Counted from the stretch's first letter, positions 45,418 to 55,166 are shown. The stretch is DNA of 64,000 nt from Streptomyces curacoi (GCF_001513975.1 NZ_KQ947985.1:248001-312000), one strand, 5' to 3'. Notes: generated by a model from the sequence alone, not told the origin. Numbers and translations are program-made.

Positions 45418-45704
45418 GTGGAACCCACCTCCTTTGGACTCAGCGGCCACGGTCGTTCCGTGGCAGGAGGGTTGTGATGCGTACGCAACGGTATCGGCCG
45501 CCACTGACAATCGGGGGCCGGCTGGCGGTTTCCCCTGCGTGGACTGGGCGGACTCCCTGGCATGGCCTGGGCAGACACCGGTGCAGACGGTACAGAGTAC
45601 CCGCACACGTGCTTCCGGTTGAAATCAGCCCGGGGAGCCCGCCACTCTGTACACATCGGGTGTGTATGGCGCTACGATGCGCCGCCTTCCGCAGGAGGTG
45701 CCAT

Positions 45705-46022
45705 ATGGCACAGGCAATGCGACCCAACACCGTCGGAGGCCTCTTCGCCACGGACGGAAAGCCCCACCCCCTCCAGGACACCCTGCTCGCGGTGACCCTG
45801 GTGCTGGGCATCACATCCTTCGTCGTGGCCCTCATCGACGACGACCTGCACTTGCTCAGCTCCTGGACCGGCCTGGTGGGCATCCTCACCGGCGCCTACG
45901 GCCAGTGGATCTCGGAAACGACCCGTGAGCGCTTCGGCCTGATCCTGGGCCTCGGCGCCGCCGGTGTCGGCTTCTTCCTCGGCATGGCGCACGGCGGTCT
46001 CTTCGGCGGGGTCTTCGGCTGA
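45705..46022 (+). CDS. small membrane protein of unknown function
   Basis: A 105-residue protein with three hydrophobic helices: TLLAVTLVLGITSFVVALI, SSWTGLVGILTGAYGQWI, and LILGLGAAGVGFFLGMAHGG. The N-terminal 25 residues are polar. GCAGGAGGTG seven bases before ATG 45705 is a strong ribosome binding site. It diverges from rpsF with a 287-base shared upstream region. I know similar proteins next to rpsF in Streptomyces, but no role is established. Confidence 0.78.
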   Translation: MAQAMRPNTVGGLFATDGKPHPLQDTLLAVTLVLGITSFVVALIDDDLHLLSSWTGLVGILTGAYGQWISETTRERFGLILGLGAAGVGFFLGMAHGGLFGGVFG

Positions 46023-46212
46023 CGCCAGGGACACCATCCCCCGAACACACACAGAACACCGCCTCGAACGGAACCGAACACCTCGGCGGCCCACAGGCCG
46101 GGGCGAAGCTTCCGTACGCCCAGTCGGGGTGCTCCGAAGGCGCAGTAGGCTTCGGCGCGAGAGCCGGAGCCCCTGTACCCATGGGGACACACCAGCCCGA
46201 GGAGCGCCCCGA

Positions 46213-47331
46213 ATGAGCCTGACCCTGAGGACGATCAGTCGCGAGCAGCATCTGGCATACATCCAGAGCCTGCCGTCGGCGAGCCACATGCAGGTCCCGG
46301 CCTGGGCGGACGTGAAGGCGGAGTGGCGCTCGGAGAGCCTCGGCTGGTTCGACAAGAGCGGTGAACTGGTCGGCGTGGGTCTCGTCCTCTACCGGCAGCT
46401 GCCCAAGATCAAGCGCTACCTCGCCTATCTGCCCGAGGGCCCGGTCATCAACTGGTTCGCGCCAAATCTGACCGACTGGCTGGAACCGATGCTCGCGCAC
46501 CTCAAGCACCAGGGCGCCTTCTCCGTGAAGATGGGCCCGCCGGTGATCATCCGGCGCTGGGAGGCCTCCTCCATCAAGGCGGGTATCCAGAACCCGGACG
46601 TGAAGCGGCTGCGGGACATCGAGGCCGACTTCATCGAGCCGCGCGCATTCGAGGTCGCCGACAAGCTCCGTCGTATGGGCTGGCAGCAGGGCGAGGACGG
46701 GGGCGCCGGCTTCGGCGACGTCCAGCCGCGCTACGTCTACCAGGTGCCGCTGGCGAACCGGTCCCTGGAAGAGGTCCACAAGAACTTCAACCAGCTGTGG
46801 CGGCGCAACATCAAGAAGGCCGAGAAGGCCGGCGTCGAGGTCGTCCAGGGCGGCTACCAGGACCTCGCGGAATGGCAGCGGCTGTACGAGATCACGGCCG
46901 TGCGCGACCACTTCCGGCCGCGCCCGCTGTCGTACTTCCAGCGCATGTGGACGGCCCTCAACACCGAGGACCCCAACCGCATGCGGCTGTACTTCGCCCG
47001 CCACAACGGGGTGAATCTCTCGGCGGCGACGATGCTGATCGTCGGCGGGCACGTCTGGTACTCCTACGGCGCTTCCGACAACATCGGCCGTGAGGTCCGG
47101 CCCTCGAACGCGATGCAGTGGCGGATGCTGCGTGACGCCTACGCGCTCGGCGCGACCGTCTACGACCTGCGCGGCATCTCCGACTCGCTGGACGAGACCG
47201 ATCACCTCTTCGGCCTGATCCAGTTCAAGGTGGGCACGGGCGGCCAGGCCGCCGAGTACCTCGGCGAGTGGGACTTCCCGTTGAACAAGCTGCTCCACAA
47301 GGCGCTCGACATCTACATGTCGCGTCGCTGA
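46213..47331 (+). CDS. femX: FemX/FmhB-like peptidoglycan bridge aminoacyltransferase
   Basis: A 372-residue member of the FemABX family, two GNAT-like domains that use aminoacyl-tRNA to add the first residue of the peptide bridge to lipid II. MQVPAWADVKAEWRSESLGW is the N-terminal family block; LWRRNIKKAEKAGVEVVQGG and WYSYGASDNIGREVRPSNAM the second-domain signature. The S. coelicolor counterpart (SCO3904 by recall) adds the glycine bridge and matters for vancomycin resistance. It is complete and precedes an alanine racemase-like gene by about 100 bases, which suggests a linked cell wall role. Confidence 0.9.
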   Translation: MSLTLRTISREQHLAYIQSLPSASHMQVPAWADVKAEWRSESLGWFDKSGELVGVGLVLYRQLPKIKRYLAYLPEGPVINWFAPNLTDWLEPMLAHLKHQGAFSVKMGPPVIIRRWEASSIKAGIQNPDVKRLRDIEADFIEPRAFEVADKLRRMGWQQGEDGGAGFGDVQPRYVYQVPLANRSLEEVHKNFNQLWRRNIKKAEKAGVEVVQGGYQDLAEWQRLYEITAVRDHFRPRPLSYFQRMWTALNTEDPNRMRLYFARHNGVNLSAATMLIVGGHVWYSYGASDNIGREVRPSNAMQWRMLRDAYALGATVYDLRGISDSLDETDHLFGLIQFKVGTGGQAAEYLGEWDFPLNKLLHKALDIYMSRR

Positions 47332-47429
47332 CCTCGCGTTCCCTGCTTCGATACCGTCAACTGCTGCACCGTCGATAGCTTCCATATCTCTGATACACCG
47401 CAGCCACGAGAAAGGTTCCAGGTCCGGCC

Positions 47430-48461
47430 ATGGCGCTCACGCTCTACGTCGACACCGCGCGCTGGCGGGCGCACCACAAGCACGTGCAGGAGCAGTTCCC
47501 GGGACTCGTCCCGGTCTGCAAGGGCAACGGCTACGGGTTCGGGCACGAGCGGCTGGCGGAGGAGGCCACGCGCCTGGGCGCCGACGTCCTCGCCGTCGGC
47601 ACGACGTACGAGGCCGCGCGCATCAAGGACTGGTTCGGCGGTGATCTGCTGGTGCTGACGCCGTACCGGCGCGGCGAGGAGCCGGTGCCGCTGCCCGACC
47701 GGGTCATCCGCTCGGTGTCGTCGGTGGACGGCGTGTACGGCCTCGTCGGCGCCCGCGTCGTCATCGAGGTGATGTCGTCGATGAAGCGGCACGGCGTGAG
47801 CGAGCGCGACCTTCCGCAGCTGCACGCGGCCATCGAGAACGTCCGGCTCGAGGGCTTCGCCATCCACCTGCCGCTGGACCGCACCGACGGCTCGGACGCC
47901 GTCGAGGAGGTCATCGGCTGGATGGACCGCCTGCGTGCGGCCCGGCTGCCGCTGCACACGATGTTCGTCAGCCACCTCAAGGCCGAGGAACTCGCCCGCC
48001 TGCAGCAGCAGTTCCCGCAGACCCGTTTCCGCGCCCGCATCGGCACCCGGCTGTGGCTGGGGGACCACGAGGCCACCGAGTACCGCGGCGCGGTCCTGGA
48101 CGTCACGCGCGTCTCCAAGGGCGACCGTTTCGGATACCGGCAGCAGAAGGCGGCCTCCGACGGCTTCCTGGTGGTCGTGGCGGGCGGTACGTCGCACGGG
48201 GTGGGCCTGGAGGCCCCCAAGGCCCTGCACGGCGTCATGCCGCGCGCCAAGGGCGTCGCCCGGGCCGGGCTCGCCACGGTCAACCGGAACCTTTCTCCCT
48301 TCGTGTGGGGCGGCAAGCAGCGCTGGTTCGCGGAACCGCCGCACATGCAGGTCTCGATCCTGTTCGTCCCCGCGGACGCCCCCGAGCCGAAGGTCGGCGA
48401 CGAGTTGGTCGCCCATCTGCGGCACACCACCACGCAGTTCGACCGGCTCGTCGACCGCTGA
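47430..48461 (+). CDS. alanine racemase-fold PLP protein
   Basis: A 343-residue PLP-barrel protein. The N-terminal VPVCKGNGYGFGHERLAEEA contains the PLP Lys equivalent of alanine racemase, and RLGADVLAVGTTYEAARI the next strand. RFRARIGTRLWLGD corresponds to the barrel's conserved Arg/Gly region. The C-terminal beta domain is present but I do not see the usual catalytic Tyr context or the MDQ-type motif, so activity as a true alanine racemase is doubtful. It may be an amino acid racemase of other specificity. It lies after femX and before a strong terminator. Confidence 0.75.
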   Translation: MALTLYVDTARWRAHHKHVQEQFPGLVPVCKGNGYGFGHERLAEEATRLGADVLAVGTTYEAARIKDWFGGDLLVLTPYRRGEEPVPLPDRVIRSVSSVDGVYGLVGARVVIEVMSSMKRHGVSERDLPQLHAAIENVRLEGFAIHLPLDRTDGSDAVEEVIGWMDRLRAARLPLHTMFVSHLKAEELARLQQQFPQTRFRARIGTRLWLGDHEATEYRGAVLDVTRVSKGDRFGYRQQKAASDGFLVVVAGGTSHGVGLEAPKALHGVMPRAKGVARAGLATVNRNLSPFVWGGKQRWFAEPPHMQVSILFVPADAPEPKVGDELVAHLRHTTTQFDRLVDR

Positions 48462-48493
48462 GCGCCCGCCGCTCGGCAACGCCGTAACAGCGA

Positions 48494-48529
48494 AAGGCCG
48501 TACCCGGAGGACGTTCCGGGTACGGCCTT
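48494..48529. terminator. strong hairpin between convergent genes
   Basis: AAGGCCGTACCCGG (48494-48507) pairs perfectly with CCGGGTACGGCCTT (48516-48529), 14 pairs with an eight-base loop. It lies 33 bases after the racemase-like stop and 29 before the GT87-like stop, so it can serve both directions. Confidence 0.92.
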
Positions 48530-48557
48530 CTGCGTGCGCCCTATCAGCCCTGTTCGC

Positions 48558-50057
48558 TCAGAGCGAACCTTCGGCTGGGCCCCGGCTGCCCCACTCCACC
48601 TGCGGCCCGTCGAAGTGCGCCGCGTGCCGTGGTGGATGGGCCGCGGAGCCGATCACGAACACATCTTCCGCCCGGTCGAGGACACCGCCCGAGGGGTCGT
48701 CGTCGCCGGCCCGGCGCACCGGATCCCGTTCCGGCATCAGGATGTCCCGTACGACGAGGGCGCACAGGTACAGCGTCCCCAGCAGGTGCACACCGATGGC
48801 CCAGTGGTAACCGTCGGCCGGCAGCCCCTTGTGAGCGTCTCCGCTGGTCGTGTACGCGAGGTACATCCAGATCCCGAGGAAGTACGCCACCTCGCACGCC
48901 TGCCAGATGAGGAAGTCCCGCCACCTCGGCCGGGCCAGCACGGCCAGAGGCACGAGCCACAGGACGTACTGCGGCGAGTAGACCTTGTTGGTGACGATGA
49001 AGGCCGCGACGATCAGGAAGGCCAGCTGGGCGAGGCGCGGGCGTCGCGGTGCGGTGAGCGTGAGCGCGGCGATACCGGCACAGCACAGCAGCATCAGCAA
49101 CGTGGCAAGTGTGTTGACGGTCTCGGTGCTCAGCGGGTCGCCGGAGTTCTGGGCCATGATCAGCCAGAAGGAGCCGAAGTCGACGCCGCGCTCCTGGCTG
49201 AACCGGTAGAACTGGGACCACCCGTCCCAGGCGAGGAGCATCACCGGAAGGTTCACGACCAGCCAGGCGACGACCGTGCCGCCCAGCGCCTTCCCGAAGT
49301 CCCGCCACTTGCCCGCGCGCCAGCACAGCACGAACAACGGGCCGAGCAGGAAGACGGGATACAGCTTCGCGGCCGTGGCGAGCCCCAGCAGGACACCGAA
49401 GGCGAGCGAGCGGCCGCGGGACCACATCAGCATTGCTGCGGCCGTCAGGGCGACGGCCAGCAGGTCCCAGTTGATGGTCGCGGTCAGCGCGAACGCAGGC
49501 GCCAGGGCAACCAGCAGGGCGTCCCAGGGGCGCCGGGCGTGCGTGCGGGCCACGCAGACGGCGATGACGGCCGCACAGACCATCAGCATCCCGGCGTTGA
49601 CCATCCAGTACCACTGCTCCTGGTCCTGGATGCTGCCGGTACCCGGCGTGAGCCAGGAGGCGACCTCCATGAACACGCCGGTCAGCACCGGGTATTCGAG
49701 GTACTCCATGTCGCCGGGAAGCTTGTCGAAGTAGGGCACGAGCCCGTCGGCAAAGCCACGCCCCTGGTAAAGGTGCGGGATGTCCGAGTAGCAGGCATGG
49801 GTGTACTGCGAGCTGGCGCCGAAGAACCAGGCGCCGTTGTAGCAGGGTGCCTTCTGCACCAGACCGAGGGCGAACATCCCGATCGCCACGAGCGCGACGA
49901 TCCGCACGGGAGTCCACCAGGACGTCCCGAGCAGGGCGCGCCGTCCGATGGGGCCACCGATCAGCTCACTCCCGCGCGCGGCAACCTCGTCCTCCTGGGT
50001 CGGCCGCACCGGGTCCGGCTCGTGCACGCTCGTGGGCGTCGTCTCTGCACTGGGCAT
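48558..50057 (-). CDS. polyprenol-phosphate-type glycosyltransferase, GT87/DUF2029-like
   Basis: A 499-residue membrane enzyme with about ten helices. After a 50-residue cytosolic leader, WWTPVRIVALVAIGMFALGL is helix 1; the first outside loop, with GLVPYFDKLPGDMEYLEYPV, contains the acidic residues found in GT-C transferases. TINWDLLAVALTAAAMLMWS and GLATAAKLYPVFLLGPLF match the DUF2029 family, which includes mycobacterial PimE. It may add mannose or arabinose to a lipid or protein outside the membrane. ATG 50057 is preferred. Two parS sites lie in its upstream region. Confidence 0.8.
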   Translation of the reverse strand: MPSAETTPTSVHEPDPVRPTQEDEVAARGSELIGGPIGRRALLGTSWWTPVRIVALVAIGMFALGLVQKAPCYNGAWFFGASSQYTHACYSDIPHLYQGRGFADGLVPYFDKLPGDMEYLEYPVLTGVFMEVASWLTPGTGSIQDQEQWYWMVNAGMLMVCAAVIAVCVARTHARRPWDALLVALAPAFALTATINWDLLAVALTAAAMLMWSRGRSLAFGVLLGLATAAKLYPVFLLGPLFVLCWRAGKWRDFGKALGGTVVAWLVVNLPVMLLAWDGWSQFYRFSQERGVDFGSFWLIMAQNSGDPLSTETVNTLATLLMLLCCAGIAALTLTAPRRPRLAQLAFLIVAAFIVTNKVYSPQYVLWLVPLAVLARPRWRDFLIWQACEVAYFLGIWMYLAYTTSGDAHKGLPADGYHWAIGVHLLGTLYLCALVVRDILMPERDPVRRAGDDDPSGGVLDRAEDVFVIGSAAHPPRHAAHFDGPQVEWGSRGPAEGSL

Positions 50058-50122
50058 GGGGCACATCCTGCCGTACGTGTCTGAGAACGGTGCGAGGACG
50101 ATGGGGGTGCGACGCGCCGAGT

Positions 50123-50136
50123 GTTTCACGTGAAAC
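50123..50136. other. parS: parS site (exact)
   Basis: Exact GTTTCACGTGAAAC upstream of the GT87-like gene. It pairs with 50141, 18 bases centre to centre. Confidence 0.95.
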
Positions 50137-50140
50137 CGAC

Positions 50141-50154
50141 GTTTCACGTGAAAC
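50141..50154. other. parS: parS site (exact)
   Basis: Exact GTTTCACGTGAAAC between the GT87-like start and the PBP terminator. Confidence 0.95.
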
Positions 50155-50238
50155 AACCTGCCGTAGGAGGCGCGGCCAGGGATCAAGCAGGTGGTGAGCC
50201 GGCCGAGCGGCAGGGACTGAGCAGCCGTACAAGCGGCA

Positions 50239-50285
50239 AAGGCCGGTGGCCGGCACCCACGTCGTAGGTGCCGGCCACCGGCCTT
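50239..50285 (-). terminator. 19-pair hairpin after the class A PBP gene
   Basis: AAGGCCGGTGGCCGGCACC (50239-50257) pairs perfectly with GGTGCCGGCCACCGGCCTT (50267-50285). It starts 23 bases after the PBP stop and is the longest perfect terminator stem in the window. Confidence 0.92.
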
Positions 50286-50307
50286 CCGCGTCGGGCGAAC
50301 CCGCCCG

Positions 50308-52941
50308 TCAGCCTGACGGTCCGCCGAAGATGCCGCCGTTGCCGTTGGCATTGCCTCCGGTGTTGTCCGTCTCCGTCCCGGTGGGCGTCGGCGAGGAGGT
50401 CACGCCCCCGTCCGTGCCCGCCGTGTCGGCCCCGCCGTTTGTGTTGCACTGCCAGCCGAAGGTGCAGGACTCACTGGGCGTGGGCGACGGGGAGACTTCC
50501 GTCTCACTGGGCGATGCGCTCGGCGACGGGGACGCCGACTCGCTCGGCTCCGGCGTGAAGGACGGCGTCGGCGACGGCGCGCCCACCGCGTCATGGATCT
50601 CGCCGATCTCCTCGGCCTCCGGGAAGCCGGGGTCGCTCTTGCCCTCGAGCGCAACCTTCATGTACTCGGTCCATAGCTCGGTGGGGATGTCACCACCGTG
50701 GATGGAGTCCTTGCCGGCCGTGCCGTTCATGGAGAGCAGCCTGTGGTCCTTCGGGTTCTCCCGGAACATCGCGACCGCGGTCGAGAGCTGCTGGGTGTAG
50801 CCGACGAACCAGGCCGACTTGTTCTCATCGGTGGTACCGGTCTTGCCGGCCGCCGCGCGGCCCAGGGCCTTGGCGTTCTGAGCAGTGCCGTTCTCGATGA
50901 CGTTCTCAAGGACGTCCGTGACGTTGTTCGCCACGTTCTCCGGCATCGCCTGGCTGACCTTCGGCTTCGTGAAGCCGGAGAGCGGCTGGCCGTCCTTCTT
51001 GACCTCAAGGACCGAGTACGGGTCGGTGTGCTTGCCGGACGCGGCGAAGGTCGCGTAGGCGTCTGCCATGCGGATCGCGCTGGGGGTCGACGTGCCGAGC
51101 GCGAAGGACGGGTTGAGCGTCGCGAAGCTGTCCTTCAGGATGCCGGAAGCCTGCGCGACGTCCCGCACCTTCGACATCCCGACGTCCCAGCCAAGCTGCA
51201 CGAACGGCGTGTTGATGGACTGCTCCATCGCCTTGCGCAGAGTGATGTAGCCCCATGGACGCGGGCTCTCATTGCGCTGCAGGAAGACATTGTCGTCCTT
51301 GTCCAGGACATAGCTGCCGTCCTGGTTCCTGACCTTGAGCTTGTCGTTGCCGTTGTACTTGCTCATCGGCGACAGCGGGCCGTTGCTGTTGTACGTGCCG
51401 TGCTCCATGGCCGCGGCCAGCACGAACGGCTTCCACGTCGAACCGACGGGGACACCCGAAGTGTCCGCGTTGTTGGTGAAGTGGTTGTTCTCGTAGCCGG
51501 CGCCGCCGTAAAGGGCGACGATCGCACCGTCATTCGGCTTCACCGACGCGGCACCGAACTGGACGTGCTTGTCCAGCTCGCGATTCTCCGGGTCCAGTCG
51601 CTCCTTCTCGATCTTCTTGACGGCCTTGGTCAGGGCTTCGACCTTGTCCTTCTCGAAGGTCGTGTAGATCTGGTAACCACCCTGGTCGAACTCGGTCTGT
51701 GAGACGTTCGAGTGGTTGAGGACATACCTCTTGGCCGTGTCGACCAGGTAGCTGATCTGGCCGGTCATGCCCTTGGTCGCCTTGAGGCCCTGAGGCTTGG
51801 GGTACTCCTTGATGGCCTCCTGGTACTGGGCCTCCGTGAGACGGCCGTCCTTGCGCATCTCATTGAGGATCCAGCTCCAGCGCTCCTCGGAACGCTCGCG
51901 GTTCGCCTGAGGAGTCGCCGACTTGTCGAGGTTCTCGTTGCCCGCGGGGTCGTAGTACGTCGGGCCCTTGAGCAGCGCGGCGAGGAAGGCACACTCGCTC
52001 GGCGTGAGCTTGACCGCGTCCTTGCCGTAGTAGGTCTGGGCGGCGGCCTGAATGCCGTACGCGCCACGGCCGTAGTACGAGGTGTTGAGGTACCCCTGGA
52101 GGATCTCGTCCTTCGTGAGTTCGCCACCCACCTTTATGGAGATGAACAGCTCCTTGAACTTCCGGGAGAGCGTCTGCTCCTGGCTCAGGTAGGTGTTCTT
52201 GACGAACTGCTGGGTGATGGTCGAACCGCCCTGCGTGTCACCGCCTCGGGCCATGTTGGCCAACGCTCGGGCGATGCCCATGGGGTCGATGCCGGAGTCG
52301 TCGTAGAAGGTCTTGTTCTCGGCAGAGATCACCGCGTAGCGCATGGCCTTCGGGATCTTGTCGATCGTGATGTTCTGCCGGTTCTGGCCGCTGCCCGTGG
52401 CGACCATCTGAGTGCCGTCTTTCCAGTAGTAGACGTTGTTCTCAGACTTGGCGGCCGCGTCCTCCTTGGGGATGCCGACCATTGCGTATCCGATGCCCGC
52501 GACGGCCACCAGACTGCCGAAGAAGCCGATGAACAGGCCGGCGACCAGCCGCCACGACGGCACCCAGCGCGCTGCGCCGTACTTGCCCGCGCGCGGATAG
52601 TCGATGAACCGCTTGCTGGAGGGCGGGGCCGCGCGCCCTCTGCCCCGGCCGGGACCGTTCGGCCCGCCGGGCGCGGCACGGCGGCCGCCCCGGCCCGGGT
52701 CGGCCGCTCTGCGGCGGCTGCCCGTACCTCTCTGGGCCGCGCGTCGTGCCTCGGCGCGGCCGCCATAGGCACGTTCCTCGCCTCCCGAACCGTAGGAACC
52801 CGACTCATACGAGTCGGAAGGAGATCCGGTGGCGCCTCGCGGTGCCGCTCGGCGGCCGGAGGACGAGCCGGCCTGGCCGCGTCGGGCCGCGGCACGTCCG
52901 CCTCCCTGCGGCTGCGGCGGTTTGCGACGGTGCTCGCTCAT
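50308..52941 (-). CDS. class A penicillin-binding protein (transglycosylase/transpeptidase)
   Basis: An 877-residue bifunctional wall synthase. Residues 1-125 are a basic, Arg/Gly/Ala-rich cytosolic tail; a membrane helix covers about 131-155. The GT51 transglycosylase follows with SAENKTFYDDSGIDPMGIAR and GGSTITQQFVKN. The transpeptidase has GSTWKPF with the active-site Ser, QSINTPF as SxN, and GKTGTTDENKSAWFVGYT as KTG. A Pro/Ser/Thr-rich tail of about 90 residues with a Cys pair ends the protein outside the cell. ATG 52941 has GAGGAG upstream. Confidence 0.95.
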   Translation of the reverse strand: MSEHRRKPPQPQGGGRAAARRGQAGSSSGRRAAPRGATGSPSDSYESGSYGSGGEERAYGGRAEARRAAQRGTGSRRRAADPGRGGRRAAPGGPNGPGRGRGRAAPPSSKRFIDYPRAGKYGAARWVPSWRLVAGLFIGFFGSLVAVAGIGYAMVGIPKEDAAAKSENNVYYWKDGTQMVATGSGQNRQNITIDKIPKAMRYAVISAENKTFYDDSGIDPMGIARALANMARGGDTQGGSTITQQFVKNTYLSQEQTLSRKFKELFISIKVGGELTKDEILQGYLNTSYYGRGAYGIQAAAQTYYGKDAVKLTPSECAFLAALLKGPTYYDPAGNENLDKSATPQANRERSEERWSWILNEMRKDGRLTEAQYQEAIKEYPKPQGLKATKGMTGQISYLVDTAKRYVLNHSNVSQTEFDQGGYQIYTTFEKDKVEALTKAVKKIEKERLDPENRELDKHVQFGAASVKPNDGAIVALYGGAGYENNHFTNNADTSGVPVGSTWKPFVLAAAMEHGTYNSNGPLSPMSKYNGNDKLKVRNQDGSYVLDKDDNVFLQRNESPRPWGYITLRKAMEQSINTPFVQLGWDVGMSKVRDVAQASGILKDSFATLNPSFALGTSTPSAIRMADAYATFAASGKHTDPYSVLEVKKDGQPLSGFTKPKVSQAMPENVANNVTDVLENVIENGTAQNAKALGRAAAGKTGTTDENKSAWFVGYTQQLSTAVAMFRENPKDHRLLSMNGTAGKDSIHGGDIPTELWTEYMKVALEGKSDPGFPEAEEIGEIHDAVGAPSPTPSFTPEPSESASPSPSASPSETEVSPSPTPSESCTFGWQCNTNGGADTAGTDGGVTSSPTPTGTETDNTGGNANGNGGIFGGPSG

Positions 52942-53243
52942 CGAACGACTACTCCTCGGGCAGGCGCACCCCTGGGCGCCTGGCAACGGCGGCTGATTTC
53001 CGGTCCCCCCGAAGTACGGATGCGGTCGGTTCCGCATTCACCCGTACTGCACCAAGGACGACGACGCCCTCAGGTGTCACTCGGTTCCCGGTGGTGTGCA
53101 TGGCGCACAGACTACGCACCGCCAAAGCCCGCCTAGCAACCGAACTTCACCCCAAATCAGGCAACTCGCTCCACATGAATCGTTGATGTGATCCCGTTCA
53201 CCGTTCCTCCACTTGTCGCGTCCGGAAGGTCGTTCTATCGTCG
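52942..53243. other. intergenic region, divergent promoters presumed
   Basis: About 300 bases between the divergent PBP and PadR genes, left of the PadR palindrome. I see no coding frame, named operator or long repeat in it. Confidence 0.4.
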
Positions 53244-53266
53244 TGATGTATCGAGTCGATACATCA
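53244..53266. promoter_or_regulatory. perfect palindrome, candidate PadR operator
   Basis: TGATGTATCGA (53244-53254) and TCGATACATCA (53256-53266) flank one central base: 11 perfect pairs. It contains ATGTAT and ATACAT, close to the ATGT/ACAT half-sites known for PadR proteins. It lies 28 bases before the PadR start codon. Confidence 0.8.
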
Positions 53267-53294
53267 GCGCGAGATACGACGAGGAGGCGAGGGG

Positions 53295-53978
53295 ATGAGC
53301 CGACGTTCGGGGATCCTCGAGTTCGCCGTACTCGGACTGCTCCGCGAGTCCCCGATGCACGGCTATGAGCTGCGCAAACGACTCAATACGTCGCTGGGCG
53401 TCTTCCGCGCCTTCAGCTACGGCACGCTCTATCCCTGCCTCAAGACGCTGGTCGCCAACGGCTGGTTGATCGAGGAACCAGGGCACACCGCCGAGGACGC
53501 GCTCGCCGCACCGCTTGCGGGGCGCCGCGCCAAGATCGTCTATCGATTGACGGCGGAAGGTAAGGAGCACTTCGAGGAACTGCTCTCGCAGACCGGCCCC
53601 GACGCGTACGAGGACGAGCACTTCGCTGCCCGATTTGCCTTCTTCGGACGCACACCACAGGACGTGCGCATGCGCGTACTGGAGGGCCGCCGCAGCCGGC
53701 TGGAGGAGCGCCTGGAGAAGATGCGCGCCTCACTGGCCCGCACCCGGGAGCGCCTCGACGACTACACGCTTGAGCTCCAGCGCCACGGGATGGAGTCCGT
53801 GGAGCGCGAAGTGCGCTGGCTGAACGAGCTCATCGAGAGCGAGCGGGCCGGGCGGGATCTGAGAGGTTCCGCCTCCGGGGAGCCCGACTCGCAGGACACC
53901 ACATCTGGAGCGCCGGGCGGCCTGCCCCGGCCGGGGGACGCCTCCCGGCCGGATACGCCCGACGACACCGCCACGTGA
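53295..53978 (+). CDS. PadR-family transcriptional regulator
   Basis: A 227-residue PadR repressor. The winged helix is at residues 5-85: LEFAVLGLLRESPMHGYELR, LGVFRAFSYGTLYPCLKTLV and GRRAKIVYRLTAEGKEHFEE. A helical dimerisation region (RMRVLEGRRSRLEERLEKMR) follows, then 45 flexible residues. GGAGGCGAGGGG precedes ATG 53295. The palindrome directly upstream suggests self-repression, and ino1 lies only 42 bases downstream, so inositol synthesis may be under the same control. Confidence 0.92.
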   Translation: MSRRSGILEFAVLGLLRESPMHGYELRKRLNTSLGVFRAFSYGTLYPCLKTLVANGWLIEEPGHTAEDALAAPLAGRRAKIVYRLTAEGKEHFEELLSQTGPDAYEDEHFAARFAFFGRTPQDVRMRVLEGRRSRLEERLEKMRASLARTRERLDDYTLELQRHGMESVEREVRWLNELIESERAGRDLRGSASGEPDSQDTTSGAPGGLPRPGDASRPDTPDDTAT

Positions 53979-54020
53979 GATCCACTCGGACCTCACTCGT
54001 ACACACAGGGAGCAACCGGA

Positions 54021-55103
54021 ATGGGTTCGGTTCGCGTAGCCATCGTCGGCGTGGGCAACTGCGCCGCCTCGCTGGTTCAGGGAGTCGAGTACTACAAGGA
54101 CGCCGACCCGGCGTCCAAGGTCCCCGGCCTGATGCACGTGCAGTTCGGCGACTATCACGTCCGTGACGTCGAGTTCGTCGCCGCGTTCGATGTCGACGCG
54201 AAGAAGGTCGGCCTCGACCTCGCGGACGCGATCGGCGCCAGCGAGAACAACACGATCAAGATCTGCGATGTCCCGCGCACCGGCGTGACCGTCCAGCGCG
54301 GCCACACCCTCGACGGTCTCGGCAAGTACTACCGCGAGACCATCGAGGAGTCCGCCGAGGCCCCGGTCGACATCGTCCAGGTCCTCAAGGACAAGCAGGT
54401 CGACGTCCTCGTCTGCTACCTGCCCGTGGGCTCCGAGGACGCGGCGAAGTACTACGCCCAGTGCGCCATCGACGCCAAGGTCGCCTTCGTCAACGCCCTG
54501 CCGGTCTTCATCGCCGGTACGAAGGAGTGGGCGGACAAGTTCACCGAGGCAGGCGTCCCGATCGTCGGCGACGACATCAAGTCGCAGGTCGGCGCCACCA
54601 TCACGCACCGCGTCATGGCGAAGCTGTTCGAGGACCGCGGTGTCGTCCTGGACCGCACGATGCAGCTGAACGTCGGCGGCAACATGGACTTCAAGAACAT
54701 GCTCGAGCGTGACCGCCTGGAGTCCAAGAAGATCTCCAAGACGCAGGCCGTCACTTCCCAGATCCCCGACCGGGAGCTCGGCGAGAAGAACGTCCACATC
54801 GGCCCGTCCGACTACGTCGCCTGGCTCGACGACCGCAAGTGGGCCTACGTCCGCCTCGAAGGCCGCGCCTTCGGTGACGTCCCGCTGAACCTGGAGTACA
54901 AGCTCGAGGTCTGGGACTCCCCGAACTCCGCCGGCGTCATCATCGACGCCCTGCGCGCCGCGAAGATCGCCAAGGACCGCGGCATCGGCGGCCCGATCCT
55001 GTCCGCGTCCTCGTACTTCATGAAGTCCCCGCCGGTCCAGTACTTCGACGACGAGGCCCGCGAGAACGTCGAGAAGTTCATCAAGGGTGAAGTCGAGCGA
55101 TAG
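54021..55103 (+). CDS. ino1: myo-inositol-1-phosphate synthase
   Basis: A 360-residue NAD-dependent enzyme that converts glucose 6-phosphate to inositol 3-phosphate, which feeds phosphatidylinositol and mycothiol. [20 protein letters not shown] is the Rossmann start; [20 protein letters not shown] and [20 protein letters not shown] are the catalytic lysine regions. Length matches the short prokaryotic form. GGGAGCAACCGG precedes the ATG. It follows the PadR gene by 42 bases, and a strong terminator follows it. Confidence 0.95.
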   Translation: MGSVRVAIVGVGNCAASLVQGVEYYKDADPASKVPGLMHVQFGDYHVRDVEFVAAFDVDAKKVGLDLADAIGASENNTIKICDVPRTGVTVQRGHTLDGLGKYYRETIEESAEAPVDIVQVLKDKQVDVLVCYLPVGSEDAAKYYAQCAIDAKVAFVNALPVFIAGTKEWADKFTEAGVPIVGDDIKSQVGATITHRVMAKLFEDRGVVLDRTMQLNVGGNMDFKNMLERDRLESKKISKTQAVTSQIPDRELGEKNVHIGPSDYVAWLDDRKWAYVRLEGRAFGDVPLNLEYKLEVWDSPNSAGVIIDALRAAKIAKDRGIGGPILSASSYFMKSPPVQYFDDEARENVEKFIKGEVER

Positions 55104-55166
55104 CGAGACCAGTTGCGGCGCGCTGAGCACAGTGCGCCGCACCGGAACGCTCCTGCCAGAGCTGCC

